DNA of 33,602 nt from an uncultured Clostridia bacterium. GTDB taxonomy: Bacteria; Bacillota; Clostridia; TANB77; CAG-508. Made by a program: the position numbers and the translations under genes. Location of the stretch: positions 1 through 33,602 of the forward strand of contig CANRGE010000021.1 of assembly GCA_947630065.1 (NCBI GenBank), read 5' to 3'. The notes beneath the pieces were generated by a model. That model was not told the DNA's origin. It made no database searches and was given only the letters and a program-made list of their open reading frames with translations. Positions 16,932-25,156 of this stretch are shown here, one piece after another. How positions within the stretch are numbered: the stretch's first letter is position 1; every line of letters begins with the position of its first letter.

Positions 16932-18500
16932 TTATGCTTTTTCTTCATGATATTCTTTATCTGTATTTACATTCCATATATTTTCTTTTGTTTTCTTTCC
17001 TGTACGAATATTTTTTGCAGCTTCCATACCTGTTACCATAGAATGATCCATATTATTATATCTATGTTGTCCGTTTCTTCCAATGCAATATAAGTTATCA
17101 ATAGTATTGATGTAATCAATTAATTTATTTATATCTTTATATGTATCAAAATATGCTGGATATGCTTTTTTTATTTTTTCACAATGAGAATCTTCTACTT
17201 GGTCTTTTTTTATAATGTTCATTGATACTAATTCATCAATTGCAAAATTAATAAATTCTTCATCAGACATATTCCAATATTTGTCGCCTTCTTCACAAGT
17301 ATATTCTAATCCAATCCATACTTTATTTTCAGCGTCTTTAACTAAATATGGTGACCAGTTATTGAAAATTTGGATACGACACATTTTAACTTCTGGCTCT
17401 TGTACATAAATCCAACAATCAGGAACAATATTTCCTAATGTTTTAATATTTGTTTTATTTTCTAAGTTTAATTTATCTACCAATAGACCTACGGTTATAA
17501 AATCTCTAAAAGGTAATCCTTTTGCTATATCTTTTATTGATTCTGGTACTTCAATTCCAGAAAATCCTGCTACTAAATCATTCATTGGCATTGTAGATAC
17601 AAATATATCTCCTTCAATAGTAACTATTTCACCATTTACATTACACTCTACAGAAACTATTTTTCCATCTTTGAAATTGATTTTTTTTACAGAATATCCT
17701 TTTTTTAATGTTGCACCTTCATCTATTACTTTATTAGCTAAAGTTTCCCATAAATGACCAGGACCGTATTTTGGATACCAGAATTGTTCAATTAGAGAAG
17801 TTTCTGTATTAGCAGAATTTTTATTTCCAAATGCTTTATGGAACATATCTTTTATAATAGCTTTTATTGAAATACCTTTTACACGTTGAGCACCCCAATC
17901 TGCTGATATTTCACTTGGATGTCTACCCCAAAGTTTTTCTGTATATTTTTCGAAGAACATACTATATAGTACTTTTCCAAAACGATTTATATAAAAGTTT
18001 TCTAAAGAAGTTTCTTCCTTTTTTACGAAAATAGATTTTAAATAACTAAAACCAGCTTTAATTGTACGCCAAAATCCCATATTTTTAAATGTTTCGAATT
18101 TCATACTAATAGGATAGTCAAAGAATTTCTTTAAATAATAAATTCTAGATACTCTTTGTCTAACTAACATAACATTATCTTCTTTTTCTGGGTCTGGACC
18201 ACCTTCAACTAATGGTTTTTCTCTTCCTAATTTTTCATCATCAAAAGAATTTTTTCCTTGTATTGGCATTAATTCTTCCCAAAACTTCATAACTCTATCG
18301 TCTTTTGAAAAAAAGCGATGTCCACCTATATCCATTCTATTATCATGATATTTTACAGTTTTTGAAATTCCTCCTATATCTTGAGACTCTTCTAATATTT
18401 CAACATCGTATTCTGTATTTCCATTTTCTTTTAATAGTTCATGTGCCATTGTAAGACCAGCAGGGCCTGCACCAATAATAATTACTTTCTTTTTACTCAT
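16932..18500 (-). CDS. NAD(P)/FAD-dependent oxidoreductase, UDP-galactopyranose mutase-like
   Basis: The 522-residue flavoprotein opens with the dinucleotide-binding Rossmann motif [18 protein letters not shown] (residues 6-23), then [15 protein letters not shown] and [12 protein letters not shown], signatures of the amine oxidase/UGM/phytoene desaturase group. Later landmarks are [22 protein letters not shown], the C-terminal FAD-contacting [18 protein letters not shown], and GMEAAKNI. Related enzymes act on nucleotide- or lipid-linked sugars, so a sugar or polyprenyl-sugar substrate is plausible but inferred. It is the last gene of a three-gene operon: its start overlaps the GtrA stop by eight nt. 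The ATG at 18498-18500 is preceded by GGAAAGG. Function is likely in envelope polysaccharide modification. Confidence 0.85.
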   Translation of the reverse strand: MSKKKVIIIGAGPAGLTMAHELLKENGNTEYDVEILEESQDIGGISKTVKYHDNRMDIGGHRFFSKDDRVMKFWEELMPIQGKNSFDDEKLGREKPLVEGGPDPEKEDNVMLVRQRVSRIYYLKKFFDYPISMKFETFKNMGFWRTIKAGFSYLKSIFVKKEETSLENFYINRFGKVLYSMFFEKYTEKLWGRHPSEISADWGAQRVKGISIKAIIKDMFHKAFGNKNSANTETSLIEQFWYPKYGPGHLWETLANKVIDEGATLKKGYSVKKINFKDGKIVSVECNVNGEIVTIEGDIFVSTMPMNDLVAGFSGIEVPESIKDIAKGLPFRDFITVGLLVDKLNLENKTNIKTLGNIVPDCWIYVQEPEVKMCRIQIFNNWSPYLVKDAENKVWIGLEYTCEEGDKYWNMSDEEFINFAIDELVSMNIIKKDQVEDSHCEKIKKAYPAYFDTYKDINKLIDYINTIDNLYCIGRNGQHRYNNMDHSMVTGMEAAKNIRTGKKTKENIWNVNTDKEYHEEKA

Positions 18501-18945
18501 TTTTTGATTTTTTCCTTTCTATTTTATTTATTATAACATAAAGTATTTTTCTCGCAAAGAAATTCCAAATAAAAACTAAAACAGTTGATATAATTTTACT
18601 TAACATATAATAAAGTCCCATATTAGTAAATAGCCAAACTAAAGTCGTGTCTAAACCTAAACCAATTACTCCTATTATTGTATAAATAGTAAATTCTAAT
18701 ATTTTATTAATACTATTTTCTTTAGAAAATACTAACCATTTACTTAATAGGTAATTTGTTATTAATCCTAAAATAAATCCTAATACATTTGCTATTAAAT
18801 AATATAAATGTGCAAACTCAGTAAAAATATATAATGAACCTATATTTATTACTGCTGCAAATCCTCCTACAAATAAATATCTAAAAAATTGTAGTTTTAT
18901 ATCATCTGTTTTTTCTAAAAATATTTTATATAACCATTTTTTCAT
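18493..18945 (-). CDS. GtrA family membrane protein
   Basis: The 150-residue protein has four membrane helices and the GtrA opening [22 protein letters not shown]. GtrA proteins assist transfer of sugars linked to polyprenyl phosphate across the membrane, as in O-antigen glucosylation or teichoic acid decoration. Helices lie at about residues 22-44, 48-70, 85-105 and 112-133. The basic C-terminus is [10 protein letters not shown]. It overlaps the upstream glycosyltransferase by four nt (18942-18945) and the downstream oxidoreductase by eight, indicating translational coupling. In this setting it is the probable flippase or accessory factor delivering lipid-linked sugar to the GT-C enzyme. Confidence 0.9.
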   Translation of the reverse strand: MKKWLYKIFLEKTDDIKLQFFRYLFVGGFAAVINIGSLYIFTEFAHLYYLIANVLGFILGLITNYLLSKWLVFSKENSINKILEFTIYTIIGVIGLGLDTTLVWLFTNMGLYYMLSKIISTVLVFIWNFFARKILYVIINKIERKKSKNE

Positions 18946-20285
18946 TTTTCGATCTTTCTTCCTTTTTTTATCATATTTTCAATTACATATGCAATAAATA
19001 GTAATACTAAAGAAATTGAAGCAGAGAATAATCGCTGTTCTTCTTCTGGTGCACCTACAATTAAAGTAAATATATTTGCAGCTATTAATGATGTAAAAAA
19101 TGCTACAAACCAATTAATTTGTTTATCTTTTACTAATTTCCATATTAAGTAGACAATGCTTATAGCTAGCATAAAATACACAAAGCCGAATGTTATTGGT
19201 AATGTTAATGCACCAATATATCTATAACTTATTGCATTAGGATGTGATTCTAAACCTAAATTTGCATTTTCAGCATAATTATAACCTATATTTAGATTTC
19301 CAAGTTCCACAGATTTCCTTATTAAATATTTCAAATGTTCAGGACTTTTTATAGCGGTATTTGCAAAATCTTCTAATTGAGGTTTATCATATTTTCCATA
19401 CAATATTTCATATACATCCCAAATAGTTTTTTCTTCTTCAAGTGCTGTGTCTATAATATCTACCATTTCAGTATTATCTACAACTTTATATGCATTACTT
19501 TTTACGACAGAAACTACATTATTTAAATTAGAAATTCTTGTTAATGCAAATTCGCCATATAGGTTATTCATCATAGAACAATAAATAAGTAACATTATAC
19601 AGCATATAAAACAAGAAATTAATCCGCAAATTACTTTTTTTCTTTCAGTTTTTTCAAAGAAAAATCTTAAAATCCAAAATAAAATATAAATTGGTAAAAC
19701 ATATATAAATGATGGGCGAGTCATAATCATTATTAATATTATAATACCTATACTTCCAGATAAAATATATCTAGGCTTTTTTAAATATTGTATAGTTAAT
19801 AATGATAAAATTACGACTTCTAATATGGATACAGATTCTGTTAAAAGAGGAACATTCCAAAAAATAATAAAAGGACATATTCCAAATATTAATGTAATTA
19901 TACTTATCACAATTTTATTTTTTGTAATAGACTTAACACAATAATAAAAGAGCAATAATGTAAGTATAAATAAATATTTTTGTGCTATAGCTACATTTTT
20001 GGCTAAATTTTCTTCTCCACCAATATTTAAAATCATTTTTACTAAATAAGGATAAACAGGAGTCCTTTTTTCATCAACTTGTCCATGAAAAATATCTATA
20101 TTTTTGGCTGCTTCAATATATGAAACACTATCGTAGGCTAAAATGGACTCTTGAACTGTATCATACATTTTTAATTGAAATATAATACAAATTAATAAGA
20201 CATAGATAAGAGGTTGTTTAAAAAAATCAAGTAACTTATTTTTTATTTGTAAATTTTTTTCTTTATTATTTCTTAATTTTTCCAT
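18942..20285 (-). CDS. GT-C fold membrane glycosyltransferase (GT39/PMT-like)
   Basis: The 447-residue polytopic protein has about ten membrane helices. After the first helix the extracellular loop has AYDSVSYIEAAKNI, with the acidic residue expected for GT-C enzymes, and RTPVYPYLVKMIL, the pattern of PMT/ArnT-type proteins. Later features are PLLTESVSI in the next loop and TRPSFIYVLPIYILFW. A large hydrophilic loop lies at about 235-340. GT-C enzymes transfer a sugar from a polyprenyl-phosphate donor to an acceptor outside the membrane. First gene of the operon with gtrA-like and UGM-like genes. The ATG at 20283-20285 is preceded by AGGAG. Donor and acceptor are unknown. Confidence 0.82.
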   Translation of the reverse strand: MEKLRNNKEKNLQIKNKLLDFFKQPLIYVLLICIIFQLKMYDTVQESILAYDSVSYIEAAKNIDIFHGQVDEKRTPVYPYLVKMILNIGGEENLAKNVAIAQKYLFILTLLLFYYCVKSITKNKIVISIITLIFGICPFIIFWNVPLLTESVSILEVVILSLLTIQYLKKPRYILSGSIGIIILIMIMTRPSFIYVLPIYILFWILRFFFEKTERKKVICGLISCFICCIMLLIYCSMMNNLYGEFALTRISNLNNVVSVVKSNAYKVVDNTEMVDIIDTALEEEKTIWDVYEILYGKYDKPQLEDFANTAIKSPEHLKYLIRKSVELGNLNIGYNYAENANLGLESHPNAISYRYIGALTLPITFGFVYFMLAISIVYLIWKLVKDKQINWFVAFFTSLIAANIFTLIVGAPEEEQRLFSASISLVLLFIAYVIENMIKKGRKIEK

Positions 20286-20322
20286 TTAAAAATTCTCCTA
20301 TCACTAAAAATCATTCGGATTC

Positions 20323-20351
20323 ATTATATTATATATATTTTTAATTGTAAA
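20323..20351 (-). promoter_or_regulatory. Promoter of the glycosyltransferase operon
   Basis: On the minus strand TTTACA (20346-20351), a 17-nt spacer and TATAAT (20323-20328). Confidence 0.7.
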
Positions 20352-20420
20352 CAAATTGTGAGAATTTAATTAAAAACTTGTAAAAAATAAGGCAATTTGA
20401 ATGGAATGTTAGGCTTAGTT

Positions 20421-20594
20421 AGAACAAATCTCGCTTCGCGAGACCTTTTCTCTACATTTTAAAGTTTGCTATCTAAATTCAAGGTCTCAAAGAAGCGTAA
20501 AGATTTGTTGACGCGAAAATTTACAAAGTAAATTTTCTGTGCAATATTATTTTTTATATAATAGGAAAGTAGAACTTTCCTATTATATAAAAAA
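20421..20594 (-). repeat. Dispersed hairpin element, copy 6
   Basis: This complete copy is nearly identical to copies 5 and 9: the left end AGAACAAATCTCGCTTCGCG, long inverted repeat, hairpin B (about 20514-20538), GTGCAATATTA, and hairpin A with its long outer stem (about 20550-20594). It fills most of the 459-nt gap between the divergent glycosyltransferase operon and the CmpB-like gene. The remaining 150 nt (20595-20744) are AT-rich; I see a TATAAT at 20663-20668 without a convincing -35. Confidence 0.93.
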
Positions 20595-20744
20595 TTAAAT
20601 GTGAGCAAATGGTTATTTACAATTATTTGTTTTTTTGTTATACTTTACTCAGCAATTAGTATTATAATGTTAATGTAAAATATAAATTTAATAGTAATAG
20701 AAATATAGAAAAAGTAATATTAATTTATTGAAATGGAGAAATAT

Positions 20745-21581
20745 ATGGAGAAAAATTTAGAAAAATTAAATGTAGAAAACAACAAGCCAAAAAAAGAATT
20801 TACAATATTAGGAATAAGTATTTATAAAATATTAGTTTATTTTATTGTTTATAGTATTGCAGGATATATTGTTGAGACATTATTTGGAATTATAACTAAG
20901 GGAGTATGGGAAAGCAGACAAAGCTTTTTATATGGACCATTTTGTGGAATATATGGACTAGGAGCAGTTGTATTAATATTATCTTTACAGTATTTTAATA
21001 AAAGTACTAATAAGTTATTTATTGGTGGTTTTATAGTAGGCTCAATAGTAGAATATTTAGTTAGCCTAATAGGAGAATTAATTTTTAATGTTAAGTGGTG
21101 GGATTATTCTGATATGCCATTAAATATAAATGGTAGAATATGTGTATATTTTTCTATCTTCTGGGGATTTTTAGCAGTATACTTTATGACATCTTTTCAT
21201 CCAAGAATGGAAAAATTAATTAGTAAAATAGAAGCTAAAAAACCAATGAAAGTTTTAAAAACTACGACGATAATTATATCTGTATTTTTATTATTAGACC
21301 TTTTAATTACTATGTATGCACTAAAGGCATTTATTGTTAGAAAAGTATATGAATATGACTTAAATGTTTCAAATAAAGAATATGTAGTTAATAACATGTA
21401 TAGTGAATTATATGATAACGAAAAGACAGCAAATTTTATTTATAAATATTTTGGTGATGAGAAAATGATAAAAACGTTTCCTAATTTAAAAATTCAAGAT
21501 TTAGATGGAAATATGTTATATCTAAATCAATATGTTGGAGATATTCAACCATATTATTTGAAACTTTTTGATAAAAAGTAG
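20745..21581 (+). CDS. CmpB-like membrane protein (putative ABC transporter type IV, PF06541)
   Basis: The 278-residue protein has about five helices in its first 180 residues: ILVYFIVYSIAGYIVETLFGII, FLYGPFCGIYGLGAVVLIL, FIGGFIVGSIVEYLVSLIGELIF, CVYFSIFWGFLAVYFM and, after a basic loop, TTIIISVFLLLDLLITMYAL. WWDYSDMPLNINGRIC is typical of the family. Family names imply an ABC permease, but no ATPase gene is nearby and a transport role is unproven. A soluble C-terminal tail follows (about 205-278). I place the start at ATG 20745 because GGAG lies six nt upstream; an in-frame ATG at 20733 has no RBS. A strong terminator follows. Confidence 0.85.
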   Translation: MEKNLEKLNVENNKPKKEFTILGISIYKILVYFIVYSIAGYIVETLFGIITKGVWESRQSFLYGPFCGIYGLGAVVLILSLQYFNKSTNKLFIGGFIVGSIVEYLVSLIGELIFNVKWWDYSDMPLNINGRICVYFSIFWGFLAVYFMTSFHPRMEKLISKIEAKKPMKVLKTTTIIISVFLLLDLLITMYALKAFIVRKVYEYDLNVSNKEYVVNNMYSELYDNEKTANFIYKYFGDEKMIKTFPNLKIQDLDGNMLYLNQYVGDIQPYYLKLFDKK

Positions 21582-21595
21582 TCAAATAAAGAGAT

Positions 21596-21630
21596 AGCAA
21601 GCAATTAAGTTGAAAATTGCTTGCTTTTAT
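21596..21630 (+). terminator. Intrinsic terminator
   Basis: AGCAAGCAATT (21596-21606), loop AAGTTGAA, AATTGCTTGCT (21615-21625), then TTTAT. Confidence 0.85.
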
Positions 21631-21681
21631 GTTAAAATATGGAAAGTATTGAATTAACTGAAAATTGCAAGAAAGTGAAAA

Positions 21682-21714
21682 AATGGACAAAAATAAAACA
21701 AACATCAACTAAGA
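21682..21714 (+). repeat. Decayed partial copy of the rbgA 5' end
   Basis: Positions 21683-21712 read MDKNKTNIN followed by TAA, against MNENKTNINW at the real rbgA start (22254). Over 28 nt I count four differences, all transitions. This suggests the KilA-N gene between the two copies arrived with a small duplication. The match is short and AT-rich, so chance is possible. Confidence 0.4.
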
Positions 21715-21808
21715 ATTGAAATTTAAGAAAGATCTAACTCAAAACACTGAAAATAAAGATTTTTTAAACTTCGTATATTACATAATTTTATAAAGTAGAG
21801 GTGAATAT

Positions 21809-22267
21809 ATGCCAAACAAATAATAAAAGTTCAAAATATTGAAATAAATGTAGCAAACATAGATGAGAAAGATTACATTTGTATTTCTGATTTTTGTAAA
21901 TACAAAGAAGGAAAGTCAAAAACAGACGATATTATAAGAAAATGGTTAAGAAACAGAATTACATTAGAATTTTTAGGAACTTGGGAGTCAATTTATAATC
22001 CAAATTTTAATTCCGTCGAATTCGACGGGTTTAGAAAAAATGCTGGACTGCATACTTTCACATTAAGTGTTACTGAATGGTGTGAAAAAACAAATGCTAT
22101 TGGTATATATTCAAAACGTGGAAAATATGGTGGAACATATAATTAAAGAAGGAAAAAATAAAGAAGAAAGATTTGAGATATTAAATGCTATTGCAAAATA
22201 TCAATTAGATGTACTTAACAATGCTGAAAATATAAAATTATTAGGAGAGAAAAATGAACGAAAATAA
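21809..22267 (+). pseudogene. KilA-N domain protein, frameshifted and internally deleted
   Basis: An RBS (GAGGTG) and ATG 21809 begin a frame that stops after MPNK. One frame over, from about 21823, an intact KilA-N domain reads IKVQNIEINVANIDEKDYICISDFCKYK, RKWLRNRITLEFLGTWESIYNPNF, VEFDGFRKNAGLHTFTLSVTEWCEKTNAIGIYSKRGKYGGTY and stops at 22144. A C-terminal remnant (IIKEGKNKEERFEILNAIAKYQLDVLNN) continues in another frame to 22267. The middle, normally about 40 or more residues after GGTY, is missing. KilA-N proteins are DNA-binding proteins common in phages and mobile DNA, so this is probably a decayed mobile-element gene. The remnant's end overlaps the rbgA start and supplies its RBS. Confidence 0.85.
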
Positions 22268-23144
22268 AACAAATATTAACTGGTATCCAGGTCATATGGC
22301 GAAAACCAAAAAACAAATTATAGAAGATATAAAATTAATAGACATAGTAGTAGAGATATTAGATGCAAGATGTCCTATATCTAGTCAAAATCCTGATTTA
22401 AAAAGTATGATAGGAAATAAAAAGAAAATTATAGCATTAAACAAAAGTGATTTAGCAGACGAAAAAGAAACTATAATTTGGAAAAAGTATTTTGAAAAAG
22501 AAGGTATAGCTACTGCAATTGTAGATTCTAACTCTGGAAAAGGAATTAATGAAATTATAAGATTAATAGAAAAAATTATGCAAGAGGATTTAAAAAATAC
22601 AAATACAAAAGGAAGAATAGGAAAATCAATAAGAGTATTAGTAGTAGGAATACCAAATGTAGGAAAATCCTCATTTATAAATAGAATCGCAAAAAGAGAT
22701 GCAGCTAAAGTAGGAAATAGACCAGGAGTAACAACTCAAAAACAGTGGTTAAAAGTATCTAATAATATCGAATTATTAGATACTCCAGGAATATTATGGC
22801 CTAAATTTCAAAATGAGCAAATTGCATTAAATTTATCATACACAGGAACGATAAAAGATGAAATCTTAGAAAAAACGGAAATAGCTTTTTATTTACTAAA
22901 ATTTTTATTACAAAACTATAAAACCAATATACAAGAAAGGTACAAATTATCTGATGATGAAATAAAAGAATATATACAAGATTTGTCTAGTGAAAATATA
23001 GTAGAAATTATGAATTTAATAGGTAAAAAAAGGGGAGCTGTTATATCAGGTGGACGAATAGACGAAGAAAAAGTAGCAAATATTTTAATAGATGATTTTA
23101 GAAAAGGTAAAATAGGAAATATATCAATAGAAAAGGTTAGGTAA
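22254..23144 (+). CDS. rbgA: Ribosome biogenesis GTPase RbgA (YlqF)
   Basis: RbgA is a circularly permuted GTPase needed for late assembly of the 50S subunit. The 296 residues fit. NWYPGHMAKTKKQI near the start is the family hallmark, followed by the permuted order of G motifs: LNKSDLAD (G4, about 62-69), SNSGKGI (G5), VVGIPNVGKSSFINRI (G1, about 131-146), GVTTQKQW (G2 with the switch Thr) and LLDTPGILWP (G3). The C-terminal helical domain (about 200-296) binds 23S rRNA. ATG 22254 is preceded by AGGAGAG. A KilA-N pseudogene lies directly upstream, so the native promoter may have been displaced; none is evident close by. mrnC follows five nt after the stop. Confidence 0.95.
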   Translation: MNENKTNINWYPGHMAKTKKQIIEDIKLIDIVVEILDARCPISSQNPDLKSMIGNKKKIIALNKSDLADEKETIIWKKYFEKEGIATAIVDSNSGKGINEIIRLIEKIMQEDLKNTNTKGRIGKSIRVLVVGIPNVGKSSFINRIAKRDAAKVGNRPGVTTQKQWLKVSNNIELLDTPGILWPKFQNEQIALNLSYTGTIKDEILEKTEIAFYLLKFLLQNYKTNIQERYKLSDDEIKEYIQDLSSENIVEIMNLIGKKRGAVISGGRIDEEKVANILIDDFRKGKIGNISIEKVR

Positions 23145-23149
23145 AAAAG

Positions 23150-23554
23150 TTGGAAGATATAATTGGTAAATTAATAATTAAAGATGAAAAAGAAATAAAT
23201 TTTACATCTCCGCTTGTATGGGCATATATAGGTGATGCAGTGTATGAATTATATATTAGAACATATTTAGTAAATACAACCAAATTAAACCCACATAATT
23301 TACATATACAATCTATAAAATTTGTAAAAGCTAAATCACAAGCAGAAATGTTAGAAAAACTTATGCCAATATTAGATGATGAAGAAAAAAACATAGTAAG
23401 AAGAACGCGAAATACTCAAAATCATCATTTGCCTAAAAATGCAAATGTACAAGAATATATGTATGCAACAGCATTCGAAGGACTAATTGGATATTTGTAC
23501 TTAACAAAACAAAATAACAGATTAGAAGAAATATTAAAAATGTGTATAGAGTAA
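23150..23554 (+). CDS. mrnC: Mini-ribonuclease 3 (MrnC)
   Basis: MrnC is an RNase III catalytic domain without the double-stranded RNA-binding domain; in Bacillus it matures 23S rRNA. The 134 residues agree. The motif LVWAYIGDAVYELYIRTYLV (from about residue 21) carries the catalytic Glu/Asp cluster, RTRNTQNHHLPKNANVQEY follows, and AFEGLIGYLYL (about 107-117) gives the second acidic site. The start is TTG 23150 (MEDIIGK); the RBS is weak (AAAAGGTTAGG), which with the five-nt gap suggests coupling to rbgA. Both products serve ribosome maturation, so co-transcription makes functional sense. A strong terminator follows. Confidence 0.94.
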   Translation: MEDIIGKLIIKDEKEINFTSPLVWAYIGDAVYELYIRTYLVNTTKLNPHNLHIQSIKFVKAKSQAEMLEKLMPILDDEEKNIVRRTRNTQNHHLPKNANVQEYMYATAFEGLIGYLYLTKQNNRLEEILKMCIE

Positions 23555-23557
23555 AAA

Positions 23558-23604
23558 GAAAAAATATAAAATTACTAAAATACGAAGTAATTTTATATTT
23601 TTTC
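23558..23604. terminator. Bidirectional terminator after mrnC
   Basis: An 18- to 19-bp AT-rich stem (23558-23576 with 23586-23604) flanked by A and T runs lies between mrnC and the convergent toxin remnant. Confidence 0.8.
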
Positions 23605-23866
23605 TTATTCATAATGTCCTTTACATTGAACAATTTCTATTTGTTCATTATTTATTCTATAAACTAATCTATTAACATCATCTATTCTTCTGCTCCAATA
23701 ACCACTAAGATTTTCTTTTAATGGTTCAGGTTTTCCAATTCCTTCATATTTATTTCTCCCGAATATCTGATAGTAATAAATTTATTCTTTTTAAAGTTTT
23801 TTTGTCTTGGGTTTGCCAATAGCAATATTCTTCCCAGGCTTTAGAGGTAAAAGAAATATTATTCAT
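23605..23866 (-). pseudogene. yoeB: YoeB/Txe-type mRNA interferase toxin, frameshifted
   Basis: From ATG 23866 the frame reads MNNISFTSKAWEEYCYWQTQDKKTLKRINLLLSDIREK and stops at TAA 23750-23752. One frame over, the rest of a YoeB toxin is intact to 23605: KYEGIGKPEPLKENLSGYWSRRIDD, then RLVYRINNEQIEIVQCKGHYE, including the catalytic-site residues of the family and the conserved C-terminal His-Tyr. Removing one G from the GGG at 23758-23760 (read CCC on the plus strand) restores DIRRNKYEGIGKPEPL, the expected junction. So one base was inserted, either real inactivation or a homopolymer sequencing error. It overlaps the antitoxin stop by eight nt, the usual coupled arrangement. Confidence 0.9.
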
Positions 23867-24131
23867 CTGCCATCTCCTCTAATTCTTCTAAAGTTTTTCT
23901 AACAACTTTTCCTTTTGCTAATTGCTTGATTGATTCATCTATAGCTTTCATATTGCTTTCAGAATAAAATGGATCAATAGATACATCAAACGGAATTCTT
24001 TTTTCTCGAATCATTTTTTTAGCGAATATATTAAAAGCTGTAGACATTGTTATTCCAAGTTCATTGCAAATTTGTTCCATTTGCTTTTTTGTTGTTTCAT
24101 CTATTCTAAAATTAACTAGTGTTTGTGCCAT
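23859..24131 (-). CDS. RelB/DinJ-type antitoxin
   Basis: The 90-residue protein has an N-terminal ribbon-helix-helix DNA-binding domain (LVNFRIDETTKKQMEQICNELGITMSTAFNIFAKKMI) and a C-terminal toxin-binding tail (KAIDESIKQLAKGKVVRKTLEELEEMADE) of RelB/DinJ type. The start is ATG 24131, supported by GAGGTG on the minus strand; the open frame upstream to 24164 runs through the promoter. It neutralises the YoeB-like toxin and, with it, should repress the operon at the inverted repeat at 24163-24202. The pairing of a RelB/DinJ antitoxin with a YoeB-type toxin is common in Firmicutes. Since the toxin is frameshifted, the antitoxin may be an orphan kept for cross-neutralisation or in decay. Confidence 0.9.
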   Translation of the reverse strand: MAQTLVNFRIDETTKKQMEQICNELGITMSTAFNIFAKKMIREKRIPFDVSIDPFYSESNMKAIDESIKQLAKGKVVRKTLEELEEMADE

Positions 24132-24154
24132 AAATATCACCTCTTTCAAATAAT

Positions 24155-24202
24155 ATTTTAACATAATGTAAATACATTGTCAATAAAATGTATTTACATT
24201 AT
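24155..24202 (-). promoter_or_regulatory. Promoter and autoregulatory operator of the toxin-antitoxin pair
   Basis: On the minus strand TTGACA (24178-24183), a 17-nt spacer and TAAAAT (24155-24160). A perfect 15-bp inverted repeat, ATAATGTAAATACAT (24163-24177) and ATGTATTTACATTAT (24188-24202), flanks the -35 with a 10-nt gap. It is an ideal operator for a ribbon-helix-helix repressor. Confidence 0.88.
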
Positions 24203-24253
24203 ATAATATTATTATGTTAAAAATTTGTGATATTATTCACTAAATAAATATGA

Positions 24254-24308
24254 AATGTTATTTTTTTATATAATAGGAAAGTTCTACTTTCCTATTAACA
24301 TTGCAAAG
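24254..24308 (+). repeat. Dispersed hairpin element, partial copy 7
   Basis: Only hairpin A (about 24270-24298, loop TTCT variant) with AACATTGCA after it and a related AATGTTA before it remains, ending next to the tRNA terminator. Confidence 0.8.
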
Positions 24309-24312
24309 GTTT

Positions 24313-24346
24313 AAAAATTGCTATACAGAGTGCATAGCAATTTTTT
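24313..24346 (-). terminator. Terminator of tRNA-Glu
   Basis: AAAAATTGCTAT (24313-24324) and ATAGCAATTTTT (24334-24345) form a 12-bp stem with T-run on the minus strand, starting one nt after the CCA end of the tRNA. Confidence 0.85.
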
Positions 24347-24421
24347 TGGTGACCCGTACGGGAATCGAACCCATCACTCCACCTTGAGAGGGTGGCGTCT
24401 TAGCCGCTTGACCAACGGGCC
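24347..24421 (-). tRNA. tRNA-Glu (CUC)
   Basis: On the minus strand the acceptor arm GGCCCGT pairs with ACGGGTC (one G-U), the anticodon stem CCACC/GGTGG encloses CTCTCAA, giving anticodon CTC, and the T-loop is GGTTCGATTC. CCA is encoded (24347-24349). CTC reads GAG, the minor Glu codon in this AT-rich genome. The gene stands alone with its own promoter and terminator. Confidence 0.95.
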
Positions 24422-24438
24422 ATAAATTAACATACATA

Positions 24439-24467
24439 TTTATATCATAATAATTAAAATTGGTCAA
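24439..24467 (-). promoter_or_regulatory. Promoter of tRNA-Glu
   Basis: On the minus strand TTGACC (24462-24467), 17 nt, TATAAA (24439-24444). Confidence 0.75.
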
Positions 24468-24484
24468 TATTTTACTTTAAGTAC

Positions 24485-24513
24485 TTGCAAAAAAATATAA
24501 ACTAGTATACAAT
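24485..24513 (+). promoter_or_regulatory. Promoter of ruvA
   Basis: TTGCAA (24485-24490), 17 nt, TACAAT (24508-24513). Confidence 0.65.
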
Positions 24514-24545
24514 ACAAATGAAAAATTTGTTTGGAGAGTGAAATT

Positions 24546-25151
24546 ATGATAGCATTTGTAAAAGGTATATTAGAAATGAAATTTAACAATTATGTGGTAA
24601 TAGAAACTGCAGGAATTGGATATAAAATATTTATGTCTGAAAAGGCAATAGAAAATATTGGAAATATAGGTGATACTGTTAAAGTTCATACACATTATCA
24701 TGTAAGAGAAGATGATATTAGTTTATATGGATTTTTAACAAACGAGGAACTAAAGATGTTTGAATTATTATTAGGAGTAAGTGGAATAGGAGCAAAATCT
24801 GCTCTAACTATGTTATCTAATATAACACCTTCAAGCTTTGCACTTGCAGTTATAACTAATGATACATCAAAACTTGTAAAAATTCCTGGTGTAGGAGCAA
24901 AGTCTGCTGCAAGAATAGTATTAGAGTTAAAGGATAAACTAAAAACTATGGAAGCAGTTGAAAATGCTAATGAAAATAATAAAATACAACAAATAGAAAT
25001 CGATAACAACAAAGTATCAGAAGCAATATCTGCATTACAAGTATTAGGTTACAACAGAAAAGAAATTGAAAAGGCATTAGAAAAAATTGATAAAAATGGA
25101 TTATCATTAGAAGATATTATAAGAAAAGCATTAGCTATGCTAGGAAGGTAG
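24546..25151 (+). CDS. ruvA: Holliday junction branch-migration protein RuvA
   Basis: RuvA binds four-way DNA junctions and loads the RuvB motor. The 201 residues fit: an N-terminal OB fold (MIAFVKGILEMKFNNYVVIETAGIGYKIF, HYHVREDDISLYGF), two helix-hairpin-helix motifs (LLGVSGIGAKSALTML at about 73-88 and LVKIPGVGAKSAARIVLELKDKL at about 108-130), and domain III (about 155-201, EAISALQVLGYNRKEIEKAL), which contacts RuvB. The start is ATG 24546 with GGAGAG upstream; an open TTG at 24531 has no RBS. ruvB does not follow: the next gene, six nt on, is rarA, another AAA+ fork-repair factor. ruvC is not in the window. Confidence 0.95.
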   Translation: MIAFVKGILEMKFNNYVVIETAGIGYKIFMSEKAIENIGNIGDTVKVHTHYHVREDDISLYGFLTNEELKMFELLLGVSGIGAKSALTMLSNITPSSFALAVITNDTSKLVKIPGVGAKSAARIVLELKDKLKTMEAVENANENNKIQQIEIDNNKVSEAISALQVLGYNRKEIEKALEKIDKNGLSLEDIIRKALAMLGR

Positions 25152-25156
25152 GAGTT

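Noticed and set aside
22010..22028. Palindrome CCGTCGAATTCGACGG as a regulatory or recombination site
   Set aside because: It lies within the KilA-N coding remnant and encodes the ordinary family residues SVEFDG; a coincidental palindrome is the simpler reading.
23137..23394. Minus-strand frame opposite mrnC (and similar frames opposite clpC, addA, rarA, cdaA)
   Set aside because: These are shadows of well-supported genes on the other strand, with no RBS of their own and biased composition.
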